Below, piece by piece: positions 27,781 to 37,279 of a stretch of DNA of 56,972 nucleotides. Under the pieces are notes generated by a model that made no database searches, was not told the origin of the DNA, and saw nothing but the letters and a program-made list of their open reading frames with translations. Numbering within the stretch: position 1 is the first letter of the stretch; every line of letters begins with the position of its first letter. The position numbers were made by a program, and so were the translations under genes. Source of the DNA: Billgrantia bachuensis (GTDB lineage Bacteria > Pseudomonadota > Gammaproteobacteria > Pseudomonadales > Halomonadaceae); the NCBI RefSeq assembly GCF_011742165.1, contig NZ_JAAQTO010000010.1:1-56972 (forward strand). Direction: 5' to 3'.

Positions 27781-28220
27781 CAGGCGCTCTCCGCTCCGGC
27801 AATGGCCTGGCTAACGGCATCGGGTATGGCAACGCTGCCCCCTTGGGCGGGATCCACCAGTACCACGTTGAGACGCGCGGTGGCCACAGGGCGGCCGCCT
27901 TCGGCATGGCGTACCCGATGATAGACGACAATTGCCTTGCCCACCGGTGCTGGAATAGCGGTTTCCACCACCAGCGCATCCGGCCAGCGAGCCTCGGACT
28001 GATACTGCACGGCAAGGTCGGCCACCACGCTGGGAAACCCGCCCATGTCCCACTCACTGAGCCCGAGCGAGCCGAACGCCTGTATGCGCGCCTCATGGAG
28101 CAGCGACACCAAGGTGTCGTGGCCCAGGTGGCGGCCGTAGTTCATGTCGGTGATGCGTACCGACAACGACTGCCGATGCACGATGACGGACTCGGGAAAT
28201 TCCAGCTTGATGCGCTCCAT
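27780..28220 (-). CDS. Hotdog-fold thioesterase
   Basis: The 146-aa protein has a 4-hydroxybenzoyl-CoA/YbgC-type hotdog fold: VRITDMNYGRHLGHDTLVSL with the active-region Asp/Asn, VVADLAVQYQSEARWPDALV and the ending RLNVVLVDP. Such enzymes hydrolyse acyl-CoA or aryl-CoA thioesters. The YbgC type usually has DxxGHV; NYGRHLGHD here is a variant seen in a side group. The start has GGGAGT upstream, and its stop overlaps the prkB start by one base. Confidence 0.8.
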   Translation of the reverse strand: MERIKLEFPESVIVHRQSLSVRITDMNYGRHLGHDTLVSLLHEARIQAFGSLGLSEWDMGGFPSVVADLAVQYQSEARWPDALVVETAIPAPVGKAIVVYHRVRHAEGGRPVATARLNVVLVDPAQGGSVAIPDAVSQAIAGAESA

Positions 28221-28270
28221 GCCCACTCCCTGAATCTTGTTATTCGATCGATGCGGCGGTACTGCTGCGA

Positions 28271-29566
28271 TCAGTCGGCCTGCCGCTCCCGTGCGATGGC
28301 GCGGTAGGCGATATCGCTGCGGAACTGGGCACCCTCCCAACGGATCGCCGCCACCCCCTCGTAGGCCAGGTCGCGTGCCTGGGCTACGCCCTGCCCCAAC
28401 GCGGTGACACACAACACCCGGCCTCCGCTGGTTACCACCCGACCCTGATCGTCCTCGGCGGTGCCGGCATGGAACACCTTGCAGCCGGTGGCATCGGCGG
28501 CAGCGAGGCCTTCGATCGCGTCGCCCTTGCGGTAGCTGCCCGGATAGCCGCCGGCGGCCATCACCACGCCGACGGCGGCATGCGGGTCCCACTCACAAGT
28601 ATGGCCTGCCAGTTCGCCGCGTGCGCCCGCCAGGCACAGCTCGGCCAGATCCGATTGGAGGCGCAGCATGATCGGCTGGGTTTCGGGATCGCCGAAGCGG
28701 CAGTTGTACTCGATGACCTTGGGGTTGCCCTCGGCGTCGATCATCAGGCCGGCGTAGAGGAAGCCGCTATAGGCGTGCCCCTCCGCCACCATGCCGTGCA
28801 CCGTGGGCATGATGACGCGCTCCATGATGCGCTCGTGCACGCTCTCGGTCACCACCGGTGCCGGTGAGTAAGCCCCCATACCGCCGGTGTTGGGACCGGC
28901 ATCACCATCCAGGGCGCGCTTGTGGTCCTGGCTGGTGGCCATCGGCAGCACCGTGGTGCCATCGACCATGACGATGAAACTCGCCTCCTCGCCCTCGAGA
29001 AACTCCTCGATCACCACGCGGGCCCCGGCATCACCGAAGGCGTTGGCTTCGAGCATGTCGCGCACCGCTGCCTCGGCCTCGGCCAGGGTCATGGCCACGA
29101 TCACGCCCTTGCCTGCCGCCAGGCCGTCGGCCTTGATCACGATCGGCGCACCCTGCTCGGCGAGGTACGCCAGCGCCGGCTCGACCTCGGTGAAGGTGCG
29201 GTAGGCCGCGGTAGGGATGGCGTGGCGGGCCAGGAAATCCTTGGTGAAGGACTTCGAGCCCTCGAGCTGGGCCGCGCCCCGGGTGGGGCCGAAGATGGCC
29301 AGGCCCGCCTCACGGAAACGATCGACCACGCCTTCGACCAGCGGTGCCTCGGGGCCGACGATGGTCAGCGCGACGCCTTCGTCGCGGGCGAAATCCACCA
29401 GGCGTTCCAGCTCGGTCGCCTCGATGGCGACGTTGGTCAGGCCCGGCTCATGTGCCGTGCCGGCGTTACCGGGCGCCACGAAAACCCGCTCGACGCGGGA
29501 CGACTGGCCGACTTTCCAGGCCAAGGCGTGTTCGCGGCCACCGCCGCCGATGATCAGAACCTTCAT
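28271..29566 (-). CDS. purD: Phosphoribosylamine-glycine ligase PurD
   Basis: The 431-aa ATP-grasp ligase makes GAR in purine synthesis. It begins [19 protein letters not shown], with the substrate motif APGNAGTA, the ATP-grasp segment [15 protein letters not shown], and the catalytic [20 protein letters not shown] with the neighbouring AYSPAP. The start at 29566 begins the homology and has AGGA upstream. purH, often the neighbour, is not in the window. A 51-bp gap separates it from the thioesterase downstream. Confidence 0.97.
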   Translation of the reverse strand: MKVLIIGGGGREHALAWKVGQSSRVERVFVAPGNAGTAHEPGLTNVAIEATELERLVDFARDEGVALTIVGPEAPLVEGVVDRFREAGLAIFGPTRGAAQLEGSKSFTKDFLARHAIPTAAYRTFTEVEPALAYLAEQGAPIVIKADGLAAGKGVIVAMTLAEAEAAVRDMLEANAFGDAGARVVIEEFLEGEEASFIVMVDGTTVLPMATSQDHKRALDGDAGPNTGGMGAYSPAPVVTESVHERIMERVIMPTVHGMVAEGHAYSGFLYAGLMIDAEGNPKVIEYNCRFGDPETQPIMLRLQSDLAELCLAGARGELAGHTCEWDPHAAVGVVMAAGGYPGSYRKGDAIEGLAAADATGCKVFHAGTAEDDQGRVVTSGGRVLCVTALGQGVAQARDLAYEGVAAIRWEGAQFRSDIAYRAIARERQAD

Positions 29567-29728
29567 CCGCTTGCTTATCCTGTCTATTGCTGCGCAGGCC
29601 CGATTGCCGGTGGGCCTGATGTTCGGCTGGGAAGACGTCGCGGCATTATGGCAGAAAGCGGCCCGGCACGCCCCCGCCCGGAGTGGCAATGCCTTGCCTG
29701 ACCAGTATCGATGCCTTTTGCCGCATTT

Positions 29729-30205
29729 TTACTTGTCGTCGTCTTCGCCTTTCTCATCCTTCGGCTCCGGCTTGTCGGGCTGTCCCTTGCCGATCGCCTG
29801 CTGCCAGAAACGCATGTTCTCCTCGGCCATCTCGCGCATCAGCTCCATGGGCGAGTGGCGCATGGCCTGCTGCCACTGGTCCTGCATGCGCTTCTGCTGT
29901 TCGAGCATAAGCTGGGTACCCTGCTCGAGGTAGCGTGCCAACGGGAGCGGTTGAGCCATGTCGTAGACGCGGATGAACTGTGCCAACAGGTCGTTGGAGA
30001 ACACCTCGGCCTCGCCATCGGCCTGCTCCTGCTCGATGATGATCGATAGCAGGATGGTACGGGTCAGGTCTTCCCCGCTCTTGGCATCCTCGACCCGGAA
30101 CGGTTCCTCGTCGAGAATCAGACGGCGCAGATCCTCGAGCGTCACATAGCGACTCTGTTGGGTATCATAGAGCCTGCGGTTGGCATACTTGCGAATCACG
30201 CGCAC
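29729..30205 (-). CDS. phaR: Polyhydroxyalkanoate synthesis regulator PhaR
   Basis: The 158-aa protein begins with the PHB/PHA accumulation regulator DNA-binding domain, [20 protein letters not shown], followed by a PHB_acc regulatory domain and a Gln/Met-rich helix ending in an acidic tail. The start is the GTG at 30205, with AAGGAG seven bases upstream. The family norm MRVIKKYPNRRLYDT places the start there. PhaR represses phasin and its own gene until it binds PHA granules. This suggests the organism stores polyhydroxyalkanoate, although no phaC is in view. Confidence 0.92.
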   Translation of the reverse strand: MRVIRKYANRRLYDTQQSRYVTLEDLRRLILDEEPFRVEDAKSGEDLTRTILLSIIIEQEQADGEAEVFSNDLLAQFIRVYDMAQPLPLARYLEQGTQLMLEQQKRMQDQWQQAMRHSPMELMREMAEENMRFWQQAIGKGQPDKPEPKDEKGEDDDK

Positions 30206-30247
30206 GGTGGCACTCCTTGTTGGAAAGGCAAACTGCCCTTGGCTGCT

Positions 30248-30275
30248 ATTGTGCACCGCGCTACCGCCCTTGCAA
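30248..30275 (-). promoter_or_regulatory. Possible sigma-70 promoter of phaR
   Basis: On the minus strand TTGCAA (-35) and CACAAT (-10) are 16 bp apart, about 43 bp before the phaR GTG start, in the 93-bp spacer divergent from rsmE. Each box matches four of six positions. Confidence 0.4.
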
Positions 30276-30298
30276 ATCGAAGCGACCAACGAGGCCCG

Positions 30299-31012
30299 AT
30301 GAACCTGATTCTGCTAAGCCCCGACGAGATCCAGCACGACCGCCTGGCATGCCTGCGCGACCCACGCCGCCTGCGTCATCTGAAGGAGGTTCACCGCGCC
30401 CGGGTCGGCGATAGCCTGACCTTGGGCGTGGCGGGCGGCGGCATCGGTCGCGGTGAGCTCACGCTGCTGAGCGACGACGAGGCCCGCTTCACGTTCGACG
30501 GGCTCGACACACCGCCCCCTCCCCCGCTGCCGGTGCATCTGGTACTGGCCCTGCCGCGCCCGCGCATGCTGGCCAGAAGCCTCGAACACGTGACGGCCAT
30601 GGGCGTGAAGCAGATCACCCTGCTGCACACCCGGCGGGTGGAAAAGAGCTATTGGCAGTCGCCGGAGCTCGACCCGACGAAGATCCACGACCACCTGGTG
30701 CTGGGGCTCGAACAGGCCCGCGATACGCAGCTGCCCGAAGTGCACCTGGCCAAGGGCTTTCGTCCCTTCGCCGATGAGCGCCTGCCGACGCTGCTCGAAG
30801 GCCGGCGAGGGCTCATGGCCCACCCCGGCATGGCCCAGGCCTGCCCGACGGGTCTCAGCGAGCCGACCGTGCTCCTCGTCGGGCCGGAAGGTGGCTTCAT
30901 TCCCCACGAGGTGGAGCGACTGCTCGCGGCCGGCTGCGAGGGCATCCACCTGGGCCCGCGAATCCTGCGGGTGGAAACGGCGGTCGTCGCCCTGCTGGCG
31001 CGCCTGTTCTAG
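30299..31012 (+). CDS. rsmE: 16S rRNA m3U1498 methyltransferase RsmE
   Basis: The 237-aa SPOUT enzyme methylates U1498 in the 30S decoding region. It has the PUA-like N-domain (HLKEVHRARVGDSLTLGVAG) and the SPOUT knot with LVGPEGGFIPHEVERLLAAG and LGPRILRVETAVVALL. The start MNLILLSP at 30299 matches the family; in-frame codons upstream run into the divergent phaR region. It is convergent with the next gene, 16 bp away. Confidence 0.95.
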   Translation: MNLILLSPDEIQHDRLACLRDPRRLRHLKEVHRARVGDSLTLGVAGGGIGRGELTLLSDDEARFTFDGLDTPPPPPLPVHLVLALPRPRMLARSLEHVTAMGVKQITLLHTRRVEKSYWQSPELDPTKIHDHLVLGLEQARDTQLPEVHLAKGFRPFADERLPTLLEGRRGLMAHPGMAQACPTGLSEPTVLLVGPEGGFIPHEVERLLAAGCEGIHLGPRILRVETAVVALLARLF

Positions 31013-31028
31013 GGCGATCTGCCCGGCG

Positions 31029-31646
31029 CTAGTCGGACGGTTCGGCCCGATCGGAAGCATCGTCCTCGTCGGGGTCATGCTCCACCAGCGGGGCGTCCTC
31101 GCCGCACTCCGGCTCGTTCAGGAAGGTGCTGCGCACGTCCAGAAGGCCCAGGTGGCCGATGGTGCGGCGTCCAAGCAATAGGGGGTAGTTCATGTCACCG
31201 CGGTCTCGCAGACTGAACTGCTCCTCAAAGACGGTATCGCCCATGCAAACCTTCATCAGCACCACGGGGCGACGATCGACGCCACCCGCACCGCGCAGCC
31301 TGAGGCTGCGATAAAGCGGCAACTCCAGCCATTCGCTGAAGATCTCGCCATTCGCTTCATCCTCCAGTTTGAGGCGAAAGCGCACCCACTCCTCTCCCTC
31401 CTTGTCGAAGCGCTCGATGTCGCGCGCATCGAGCGAGGAGGTCAGCGCACCGCTATCCAGCTTCGCCTTCACCTCGACGCCCCAAGGCTCGAGGGTGCTC
31501 TTCTCGACCCAGCCGAACACCGCCTGCTCATTCTCAGCAGCCGCCGACATCGGCATCGTCAGCAGGAACAATGTTCCAGCCAGGGCCACCCCGCGTAGCG
31601 GGACATGACGAGCCTGACGGTAAATAGCCGACCATTTCATGGACAT
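31029..31646 (-). CDS. Secreted retropepsin-like aspartic protease domain protein (PF05618-type)
   Basis: The 205-aa protein has a signal peptide (VALAGTLFLLTMPMSAAA) and a single retropepsin-like domain: VEVKAKLDSGALTSSLDARD carries the catalytic DSGA motif, and YPLLLGRRTIGHLGLLDV the flap-side G motif. The family is often labelled 'ATP-dependent zinc protease' although the fold is aspartic. The C-terminus is acidic with no lysines, suited to a saline periplasm. The start at 31646 has AAGGAG eight bases upstream. Substrate unknown. It is divergent from the secreted repeat protein at 31771. Confidence 0.8.
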   Translation of the reverse strand: MSMKWSAIYRQARHVPLRGVALAGTLFLLTMPMSAAAENEQAVFGWVEKSTLEPWGVEVKAKLDSGALTSSLDARDIERFDKEGEEWVRFRLKLEDEANGEIFSEWLELPLYRSLRLRGAGGVDRRPVVLMKVCMGDTVFEEQFSLRDRGDMNYPLLLGRRTIGHLGLLDVRSTFLNEPECGEDAPLVEHDPDEDDASDRAEPSD

Positions 31647-31709
31647 GAACCCATCTCCTTCCTCATCAATATTTGGAAGCCCCTGATCAGGCACGTCGGT
31701 TCCGACCGC

Positions 31710-31737
31710 CTGACACATTCGTTACGTCTACTACACT
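31710..31737 (+). promoter_or_regulatory. Possible sigma-70 promoter of the secreted repeat-protein gene
   Basis: CTGACA (-35, five of six) and TACACT (-10, four of six) are separated by 16 bp, about 33 bp before the start at 31771. Confidence 0.45.
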
Positions 31738-31770
31738 ATCCGTGTCACCAAGGATAAGGAGGGCAAAACG

Positions 31771-32364
31771 ATGACACAGCTACGCCTCACAAGGACGACC
31801 ATTGCCGCCTCGGCCGGCCTGTTCATCGCCGGTCTCGCCATCGGCGTACAGGCCCAGTTCGATCCGCAGGGCCTCTACTCCGCCCGAGCCATCTTCGATG
31901 CCGAAGTGCACTTCGAGACCGCCCCGCACAGCGACCCCAGCGAGGTCGTCGACATGCTGATGGGGGACGACAAGAAAGTGCATGCCATCGTGGTTCGTTC
32001 CAATGATGCCGTGGGTCAGAACGGCGACACCCTGGTGATTACCAACCCCCACTTCCGTCTGGTCAACCATGAAGAAAGTGGCGAGACCAGCCATGACATC
32101 ATCGTCGACGCCGACCAGGACGCCCTCGAGGCCATGCCACGCTACGATCAGGAATGGTGGGACATGGCGCGTCAGCGTACCCGCGAGGCGTGGCATAGCG
32201 CCGGTGACGATGCCGAGAGCGCCTGGCACCAGACCCGCCAGGGCCTGGAACGTATCGGCGAAGGCGCCGAAAGCGCCTGGGAGCGTACCCAGGAGGGCGC
32301 CGAGCGAGCCGGACGCCGCATCAGCGAGACGCTCGACGAATGGACCAGCGACAACGACAACTGA
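31771..32364 (+). CDS. Secreted acidic protein with PRC-barrel-like domain and 18-residue Trp repeats
   Basis: I do not recognise a named family for this 197-aa protein. Residues 1-29 look like a signal peptide (IAASAGLFIAGLAIGVQAQ). Residues 32-105 resemble a PRC-barrel: LYSARAIFDAEVHF then VVDMLMGDDKKVHAIVV. The C-terminal third is amphipathic and repetitive, with AESAWHQTRQGLERIGEG and AESAWERTQEGAERAGRR in tandem (residues 148-183). The start has AAGGAGG eight bases upstream. A periplasmic stress or structural role is possible but is not shown. Confidence 0.7.
   Translation: MTQLRLTRTTIAASAGLFIAGLAIGVQAQFDPQGLYSARAIFDAEVHFETAPHSDPSEVVDMLMGDDKKVHAIVVRSNDAVGQNGDTLVITNPHFRLVNHEESGETSHDIIVDADQDALEAMPRYDQEWWDMARQRTREAWHSAGDDAESAWHQTRQGLERIGEGAESAWERTQEGAERAGRRISETLDEWTSDNDN
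32212..32319 (+). repeat. 54-bp tandem repeat in the secreted-protein gene
   Basis: Two in-frame 54-bp units (32212-32265 and 32266-32319) encode 18-residue repeats that each begin AESAW. Nucleotide identity is partial, so the duplication is old or selection acts on the protein. Confidence 0.7.
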
Positions 32365-32383
32365 TCGACCTCCGCCATTATCT

Positions 32384-32406
32384 GCCGGGCTCGCGACGAG
32401 CCCGGC
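32384..32406. terminator. Bidirectional terminator hairpin
   Basis: A 10-bp GC-rich stem (GCCGGGCTCG and its complement, loop CGA) lies in the 47-bp gap between two convergent genes. There is no long T-run, so it is a probable shared terminator. Confidence 0.6.
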
Positions 32407-32411
32407 CGCCT

Positions 32412-33701
32412 TCAGTGTCGCTGCAGGCGCTGCAGCAGGTCCAGGGTGGCAAAGCCATCCGGCGTGACGCCGATGCTGCGTTGATAATCGCGTAGCCCAG
32501 CACGAGTGTTGGGCCCCATGACGCCGTCCGGGGTGCCGACATCGAAGCCACGCTCATTCAAGGCTTGCTGCATTTCGCGCACTTGGCTACGACTCAGCGG
32601 CTGCACCTCCCGCGGCCACTCGGCCTGGATTCCCTCGCGCCCGGCGATTCTATCGGCCAGGGTGCCCACCGCCAGGGCATAACTGGTGGCATTGTTGTAG
32701 CGCAGGATGGCGCGGTAATTGGATCCCACCAGGAAGGCCGGCCCACGCGCACCGGCCGGGGCGATCACCGATGCCTGCTCGAAACCGGGCAGGTTGCCGC
32801 CACCGACACGCTGCACGCCCAGCCCCCCCCATTCACGGCTCGAACGGCGCGTGCTCAGCTCGGTCTGGGAATAGTCGAAACCCTGTGGCAGGCGAACCTC
32901 CACGCCCCAGGGCTGACCGGGCTGCCAACCGGCCCGCGCCAGGTAGTTGGCGGTAGACGCCATGACGTCAGGGATGCTGTTCCAGATGTCGCGACGCCCA
33001 TCACCATCGCCATCCACGGCATAGGTCACGAAACTGGAGGGAATGAACTGTGTATGTCCCATGGCCCCGGCCCAGGAGCCGATCATGCGCTCCGGTGCGA
33101 TGTCGCCCGCCTCGAGGATACGCAGGGCGGCCAGCAATTCGCCGCGGGCGAAGTCGCGCCGCCGTCCGTCAAAGGCCAGGGTCGCGAGTGCCTCGATAGT
33201 GGAGAAGTCGCCGAAGTTGCCACCGTAGTTGCTCTCGATGCCCCAGATCGCCACCACGACTTCGGCCGGAACCTCGTAGCGCTGCTCCATACGCCGTGCC
33301 GTCTCACGATGTTCGGCGAGCTTGGCTTGTCCTTGGCTGATACGGGCCTGGGAGACGGCGCTGTCCAGATATTGCCAGATGGGACGCACGAACTCCGGCT
33401 GGGAGCGGTCGAGCTCGATCACCCGTGGCCGGTAGCGTACGCCGTCCAGCGCACGCGCCAGGGTCGCTTCGCCGATCCCCTCACCGCGTGCCTGGCGGCG
33501 AAAATCGCTTAGCCAGGCCTGGAAATCTTCAGGCGAAGCCCTCTCGGCCTCGCTGGCGGCAGGATCCGGTGCGTCATCTTCGCTCGAGGCAACGGCATCC
33601 GGCTGGCGCTCGCCGGCTGCCACCTCCTGTACCGGGCCGGACTGACAGCCGGCCAGCAGTAGAAGCAGGAGGAAAGCGGTAGGAAAAAGTGGCTGAATCA
33701 T
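32412..33701 (-). CDS. mltB: Membrane-bound lytic murein transglycosylase B (lipoprotein)
   Basis: The 429-aa protein starts with a lipobox (LLLLAGC, lipidated Cys19), then an acidic Pro/Ala linker. The SLT_2 catalytic domain has WGIESNYGGNFGDFSTIEAL with the catalytic Glu, GSWAGAMGHTQFIPSSF and the YAVDGDGDGRRDIWNSIPDV segment. A C-terminal peptidoglycan-binding domain follows (VREMQQALNERGF, DGVMGPNTRAGLRDYQ). It cleaves the MurNAc-GlcNAc bond to give 1,6-anhydro ends, from the outer membrane. Such products could feed the AmgK-MurU recycling pair. Confidence 0.94.
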   Translation of the reverse strand: MIQPLFPTAFLLLLLLAGCQSGPVQEVAAGERQPDAVASSEDDAPDPAASEAERASPEDFQAWLSDFRRQARGEGIGEATLARALDGVRYRPRVIELDRSQPEFVRPIWQYLDSAVSQARISQGQAKLAEHRETARRMEQRYEVPAEVVVAIWGIESNYGGNFGDFSTIEALATLAFDGRRRDFARGELLAALRILEAGDIAPERMIGSWAGAMGHTQFIPSSFVTYAVDGDGDGRRDIWNSIPDVMASTANYLARAGWQPGQPWGVEVRLPQGFDYSQTELSTRRSSREWGGLGVQRVGGGNLPGFEQASVIAPAGARGPAFLVGSNYRAILRYNNATSYALAVGTLADRIAGREGIQAEWPREVQPLSRSQVREMQQALNERGFDVGTPDGVMGPNTRAGLRDYQRSIGVTPDGFATLDLLQRLQRH

Positions 33702-33818
33702 GACGGCAGTAATCCTTTACCTTGATGGCCATCGATCATCGCCCAGAAGCGGCTGGCAGGCCAGTCCTGGACCAGGGGTCGATGCATAGTACAAGCGGCC
33801 GCAGAGCCGTTGCGAACG

Positions 33819-34223
33819 CTAATCGGGGTCGTTTTCGCGGGGTTTATGCACCGCATTGGCCTCCGTTTCAAGGCCGCTCTTGAGTTCATGGGTGAGCGGG
33901 TCGTAGTTGGGGCGCAGTTCGTCCTTGACCGTACCATGCCACAGCTTGGCGCCGACGAAATAGCCGGCGCGGCCGATCACGTGAGCGGCCACCGGCGCCG
34001 TCAACATGATGAAGAGAATCACCCCCAGCGCCCGTGCCACTACCGCCACTTCGCCGAAGTGCAGCGCCACCGCCAGCATGATCAGCGAGGCCCCCAAGGT
34101 GGCCGCCTTGGTGGTGGCATGCATTCGTGTCAGTAGATCGGGCAGACGCACCAGGCCGAGCGCGGCCAGGAACATGAAGATGGCGCCGACCAGGATCAGG
34201 CCGCCCTTGAGCATCTCAATCAT
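33819..34223 (-). CDS. mrpG: Mrp Na+/H+ antiporter subunit G (operon 1)
   Basis: The 134-aa protein has three membrane helices and the MrpG signature RLPDLLTRMHATTKAATLG followed by MLTAPVAAHVIGRAGYF. A hydrophilic acidic tail of about 35 residues follows. MrpG is essential for assembly of the complex in characterised systems. It is the last gene of the seven-gene operon and overlaps mrpF by 8 bp. Confidence 0.94.
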   Translation of the reverse strand: MIEMLKGGLILVGAIFMFLAALGLVRLPDLLTRMHATTKAATLGASLIMLAVALHFGEVAVVARALGVILFIMLTAPVAAHVIGRAGYFVGAKLWHGTVKDELRPNYDPLTHELKSGLETEANAVHKPRENDPD

Positions 34224-34485
34224 CGCGCGGCCCTCCGCGTTCCAGGAAGCGCGCGAAACCGATGGCTGCCATGAACGCCATCAGTGCCATGACGATGGCC
34301 ACATCCAGCAGACTGGGCACGTCGGTGGCGATCGCCACCACTCCGATGATGCCGACGATCATCGAGGAGAAGAGTTCCAACGCCACCACCCGGTCCGGCA
34401 GGCTGGGGCCGATGTACAGGCGCACGAAGGCCAGGCACAGCGCCAGGGACATGAGTACCAGGCTCGACAGGATCACGGTAGACAC
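34216..34485 (-). CDS. mrpF: Mrp Na+/H+ antiporter subunit F (operon 1)
   Basis: The 89-aa protein has three helices and the MrpF pattern RLYIGPSLPDRVVALELFSS with the conserved acidic and Arg residues, and ATDVPSLLDVAIVMALMAF. It overlaps mrpG by 8 bp and lies 15 bp after mrpE. It has exactly the same length as the copy in operon 2. Confidence 0.94.
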   Translation of the reverse strand: MSTVILSSLVLMSLALCLAFVRLYIGPSLPDRVVALELFSSMIVGIIGVVAIATDVPSLLDVAIVMALMAFMAAIGFARFLERGGPRDD

Positions 34486-34500
34486 GGATCGTCTCCTCAG

Positions 34501-34974
34501 CTAGTGGAACAGTTCCAGTGCACGGCGCTCCAGCTCCGCCAGGTTGCGGCGCAGTTCGGCCTCGTCATCGAGGAACATGGCATGGATATAGAGCACCCGC
34601 CGGTCGTCGGAGACGTCCAGGCTCAGGGTGCCCGGCGTCAGCGAGATCAGGTTGGCCACCAGGGCGATTTCGAATTCGCTACGCGCCTTGAGCGGCATGG
34701 CGATCACACCGGGTCTCATGTACCAGGGCGGCGTCACGACATCGAAGGCGACCTTGAGATTGGCCAGCAGCAGCTCCTTGAAGAAGAAGCCCACGAAGCG
34801 AATCAGCCTCGGCAGGCGCTGGGCATAGCCGGCAAGCGCCGGTACCTGAGGCTGGATCAGCGCCAGTACCAGATAACCAAAAGCCAGGCCGGCGAGCAGG
34901 TTGCGGCCGCTGAAGTCACCGGTCAGCACGACCCAGGCGCCACCCAGCATGAGGTTCCAGGCCGCCCCGATCAT
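34501..34974 (-). CDS. mrpE: Mrp Na+/H+ antiporter subunit E (operon 1)
   Basis: The 157-aa protein has two or three N-terminal helices and a cytoplasmic beta domain with the family motif [20 protein letters not shown] followed by VLYIHAMF. The start [10 protein letters not shown] at 34974 overlaps the mrpD stop by 4 bp. The operon 2 homologue is 165 aa and clearly different in sequence. Confidence 0.93.
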   Translation of the reverse strand: MIGAAWNLMLGGAWVVLTGDFSGRNLLAGLAFGYLVLALIQPQVPALAGYAQRLPRLIRFVGFFFKELLLANLKVAFDVVTPPWYMRPGVIAMPLKARSEFEIALVANLISLTPGTLSLDVSDDRRVLYIHAMFLDDEAELRRNLAELERRALELFH

Positions 34975-36488
34975 GGCGAGTGCTCCCCGAGCGGGCCGAG
35001 TACCGCTTCGATATAGCGCTCGGGCGCGAGCAGTTCGCCCGCCGAGGCTTCGGCCAGGGCATAGAGCGGCTCGGCATTGAGCCCGATGAACAACGTGCAC
35101 AGTGCCAGGCCCACCGCCGGCAGCGACATCAGCCACAGCTCACGCTGCCCGACTGCCGGATAAGCGCCGGACTCGTCACTGTCAGGCGCCGTCTTCCAGA
35201 ATACTTCCGACCAGATCTTGATCATCGAGTAGAGCGTGAGCAGCCCCACCAGCAGCGCGATGGCGGTCACGCCGTAGGCTTCGGCCTCGATGCCGGCGCG
35301 GATCACGATGAACTTGGCGAAAAAACCCGACAATGGCGGCATGCCGGCCAGTGACAGAGCCGGTACCAGGAACAGCACGGCCAGCCATGGATGGCTACGA
35401 TAGAGCCCACCCAGGCGCTTGAGCCGGTAGCTGCCCTGCAGCCGATGCACGATGCCGCTGATCAGGAAGAGATTCGTCTTCACCAGGATGTGGTGCACGA
35501 TGTAGAAGACGCCCCCGACGATGGCCAGCGGGGTGAACAGCGCCAGCCCCAGGATCATGTAGCCGATCTGGCTGACGATGTGGAACGACAGGATGCGCCG
35601 AAACTCGAACTGGGCCGCCGCCCCCAGTACCCCCGAAAGCATGGTGAGCCCAGCCCCCCACAGCAGGATCTCATGGGTGTAGCCCGGGCTGTGATGAAAG
35701 ATCAGCGTGAATACCCGATATAATGCGTAGACGCCAACCTTGGTCAGCAGCCCGGCAAACAGCGCCGACACCGCCACCGGCGGCGTGTGGTAGGAGGCCG
35801 GCAACCAGAAGAACAGCGGGAAGGCCGCGGCCTTGATGCCGAAGGCGACCATGAACATCATCGCCAGCACATCGGCCATGCCGCTGTCTTCCAGGCTCGC
35901 CAGGCGGCGCGCGATATCGGCCATGTTGAGCGTTCCGACCATGCCGTAGAGCAGCCCCACAGCCACCAGGAAGATCACCGACGACAGCAGGTTGAGAGTG
36001 ACGTACTTGATCGCCCCCTCCATCTGCGCTTTCTCGCTGCCGAGTATCAGCAATGCGAAGGAGGCGACCAGCATCACCTCGAACCAGACGTAGAGATTGA
36101 AGATGTCACCGGTGAGAAAGGCCCCGGCGACACCGGCCAGCAGCAGATGCATCAGCGGAAAGTAGCCGTAGGCTTCGTGGCCACGACCGGTAGTAGCCAA
36201 TGAGTAGAGCGCCACTGCGAAGCCGATGATACCGGTGAGAACCACCATGATGGCGCCGAGCAGATCGGCCACCAGGCTGATGCCGAAGGGGGCCGGCCAG
36301 TCGCCTACCTGCAGCACTAGTATTCCTTCCCTGCTGACCGACACCAGCAACCAGATACTGGACGCCAGCAGCAGTGCGGTACCGGACACCGCGACCATCC
36401 GCTGCATCAGGCGTGAGCGCCAGAACAGCAGCGATACGGCGCCGGCAAGCAGCGGGATCAGAATGGGCAGCGCAATCTGCGGGTTCAC
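34971..36488 (-). CDS. mrpD: Mrp Na+/H+ antiporter subunit D (operon 1)
   Basis: The 505-aa protein is a complex I NuoL/M/N-like antiporter subunit with about 14 helices. Family residues include the Glu in [16 protein letters not shown], the Lys in [18 protein letters not shown] and [33 protein letters not shown] is the discontinuous helix 12 region. The start is GTG at 36488, overlapping the mrpC stop (GTGA), chosen because homology ([14 protein letters not shown]) begins there. It should conduct protons together with MrpA. Confidence 0.94.
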   Translation of the reverse strand: MNPQIALPILIPLLAGAVSLLFWRSRLMQRMVAVSGTALLLASSIWLLVSVSREGILVLQVGDWPAPFGISLVADLLGAIMVVLTGIIGFAVALYSLATTGRGHEAYGYFPLMHLLLAGVAGAFLTGDIFNLYVWFEVMLVASFALLILGSEKAQMEGAIKYVTLNLLSSVIFLVAVGLLYGMVGTLNMADIARRLASLEDSGMADVLAMMFMVAFGIKAAAFPLFFWLPASYHTPPVAVSALFAGLLTKVGVYALYRVFTLIFHHSPGYTHEILLWGAGLTMLSGVLGAAAQFEFRRILSFHIVSQIGYMILGLALFTPLAIVGGVFYIVHHILVKTNLFLISGIVHRLQGSYRLKRLGGLYRSHPWLAVLFLVPALSLAGMPPLSGFFAKFIVIRAGIEAEAYGVTAIALLVGLLTLYSMIKIWSEVFWKTAPDSDESGAYPAVGQRELWLMSLPAVGLALCTLFIGLNAEPLYALAEASAGELLAPERYIEAVLGPLGEHSP

Positions 36489-36832
36489 GTATCGGTATCC
36501 CTCATCCGGTCGAGGTCGTCGGCACGCACGATCTCCCAGGCGCGGCGCACCAGCACTACGGCGAACGACAGCACGCCGAAAGCAATGACGATGGCGGTGA
36601 GCACCAGCGCCTGCGGCAGCGGATCGGCCACGACGCCCTCCGGCGCGACCATCCCCTGCGGCACCAGCGGCGGCGCCCCGCGGGTCAGCCCAGCGGAGAC
36701 GAAGATCAGCAGGTTGGCGGCGTTGGAGAGCAGCATCAGGCCGATCACCAGTTTGACGATGGAGCGCCGCAGCATCATGTAGATGGCCGCGGCGAATAGA
36801 ATGCCGATGGCAACGGCTAGCAAGGGTTCCAT
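36485..36832 (-). CDS. mrpC: Mrp Na+/H+ antiporter subunit C (operon 1)
   Basis: The 115-aa protein is NuoK-like with three helices. The conserved [18 protein letters not shown] and [20 protein letters not shown] are MrpC hallmarks. It lies 15 bp after mrpB and overlaps mrpD by 4 bp. Confidence 0.95.
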   Translation of the reverse strand: MEPLLAVAIGILFAAAIYMMLRRSIVKLVIGLMLLSNAANLLIFVSAGLTRGAPPLVPQGMVAPEGVVADPLPQALVLTAIVIAFGVLSFAVVLVRRAWEIVRADDLDRMRDTDT

Positions 36833-36847
36833 GGCGCCTCCTCGATG

Positions 36848-37279
36848 TCAGGCATCGTCTTCCCTGTCGGTGTCCACCAGGGCGGTAATGGCCGTCAATA
36901 CGGAGCCGAGCACCACGAGATAGACGCCGATATCGAACAGCAGCGGCGTTGAAGCCTTGAAGTCGATCACCGGGATCGTCCACCACTGGGCGGTGAAGAA
37001 CGGCTCGCCCTGCCACCACGCCGGTAGGGTCGAGAGCACGCCGAGCGTCAGTCCGGCGCCGATCAGGTCGCGGGGCGAGACCTTGAGCATGGCGTGCATG
37101 GCCCGCCCCCCGTAGGCGAAGAGATAGAGCGCGAAGGCGCCCGACGCCACCAGCCCGGCAATGAAGCCGCCGCCCGGTTCGTCATGGCCGCGCAACAGCA
37201 GGAACAACGAGAACAACAGTTGCAGCGGCAATAGCAGGCGCGCCGCCACGCTGAGTATCAGGGTGCCCGATCTAACCAT
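36848..37279 (-). CDS. mrpB: Mrp Na+/H+ antiporter subunit B, stand-alone (operon 1)
   Basis: The 143-aa protein has four helices and the MrpB motif [20 protein letters not shown] plus [19 protein letters not shown]. It is a separate gene here, overlapping the end of mrpA by 8 bp; in operon 2 the same domain is fused to MrpA. The start MVRSGTL at 37279 fits family alignments. Separate A and B genes mark the seven-gene (group 1) Mrp layout. Confidence 0.95.
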   Translation of the reverse strand: MVRSGTLILSVAARLLLPLQLLFSLFLLLRGHDEPGGGFIAGLVASGAFALYLFAYGGRAMHAMLKVSPRDLIGAGLTLGVLSTLPAWWQGEPFFTAQWWTIPVIDFKASTPLLFDIGVYLVVLGSVLTAITALVDTDREDDA

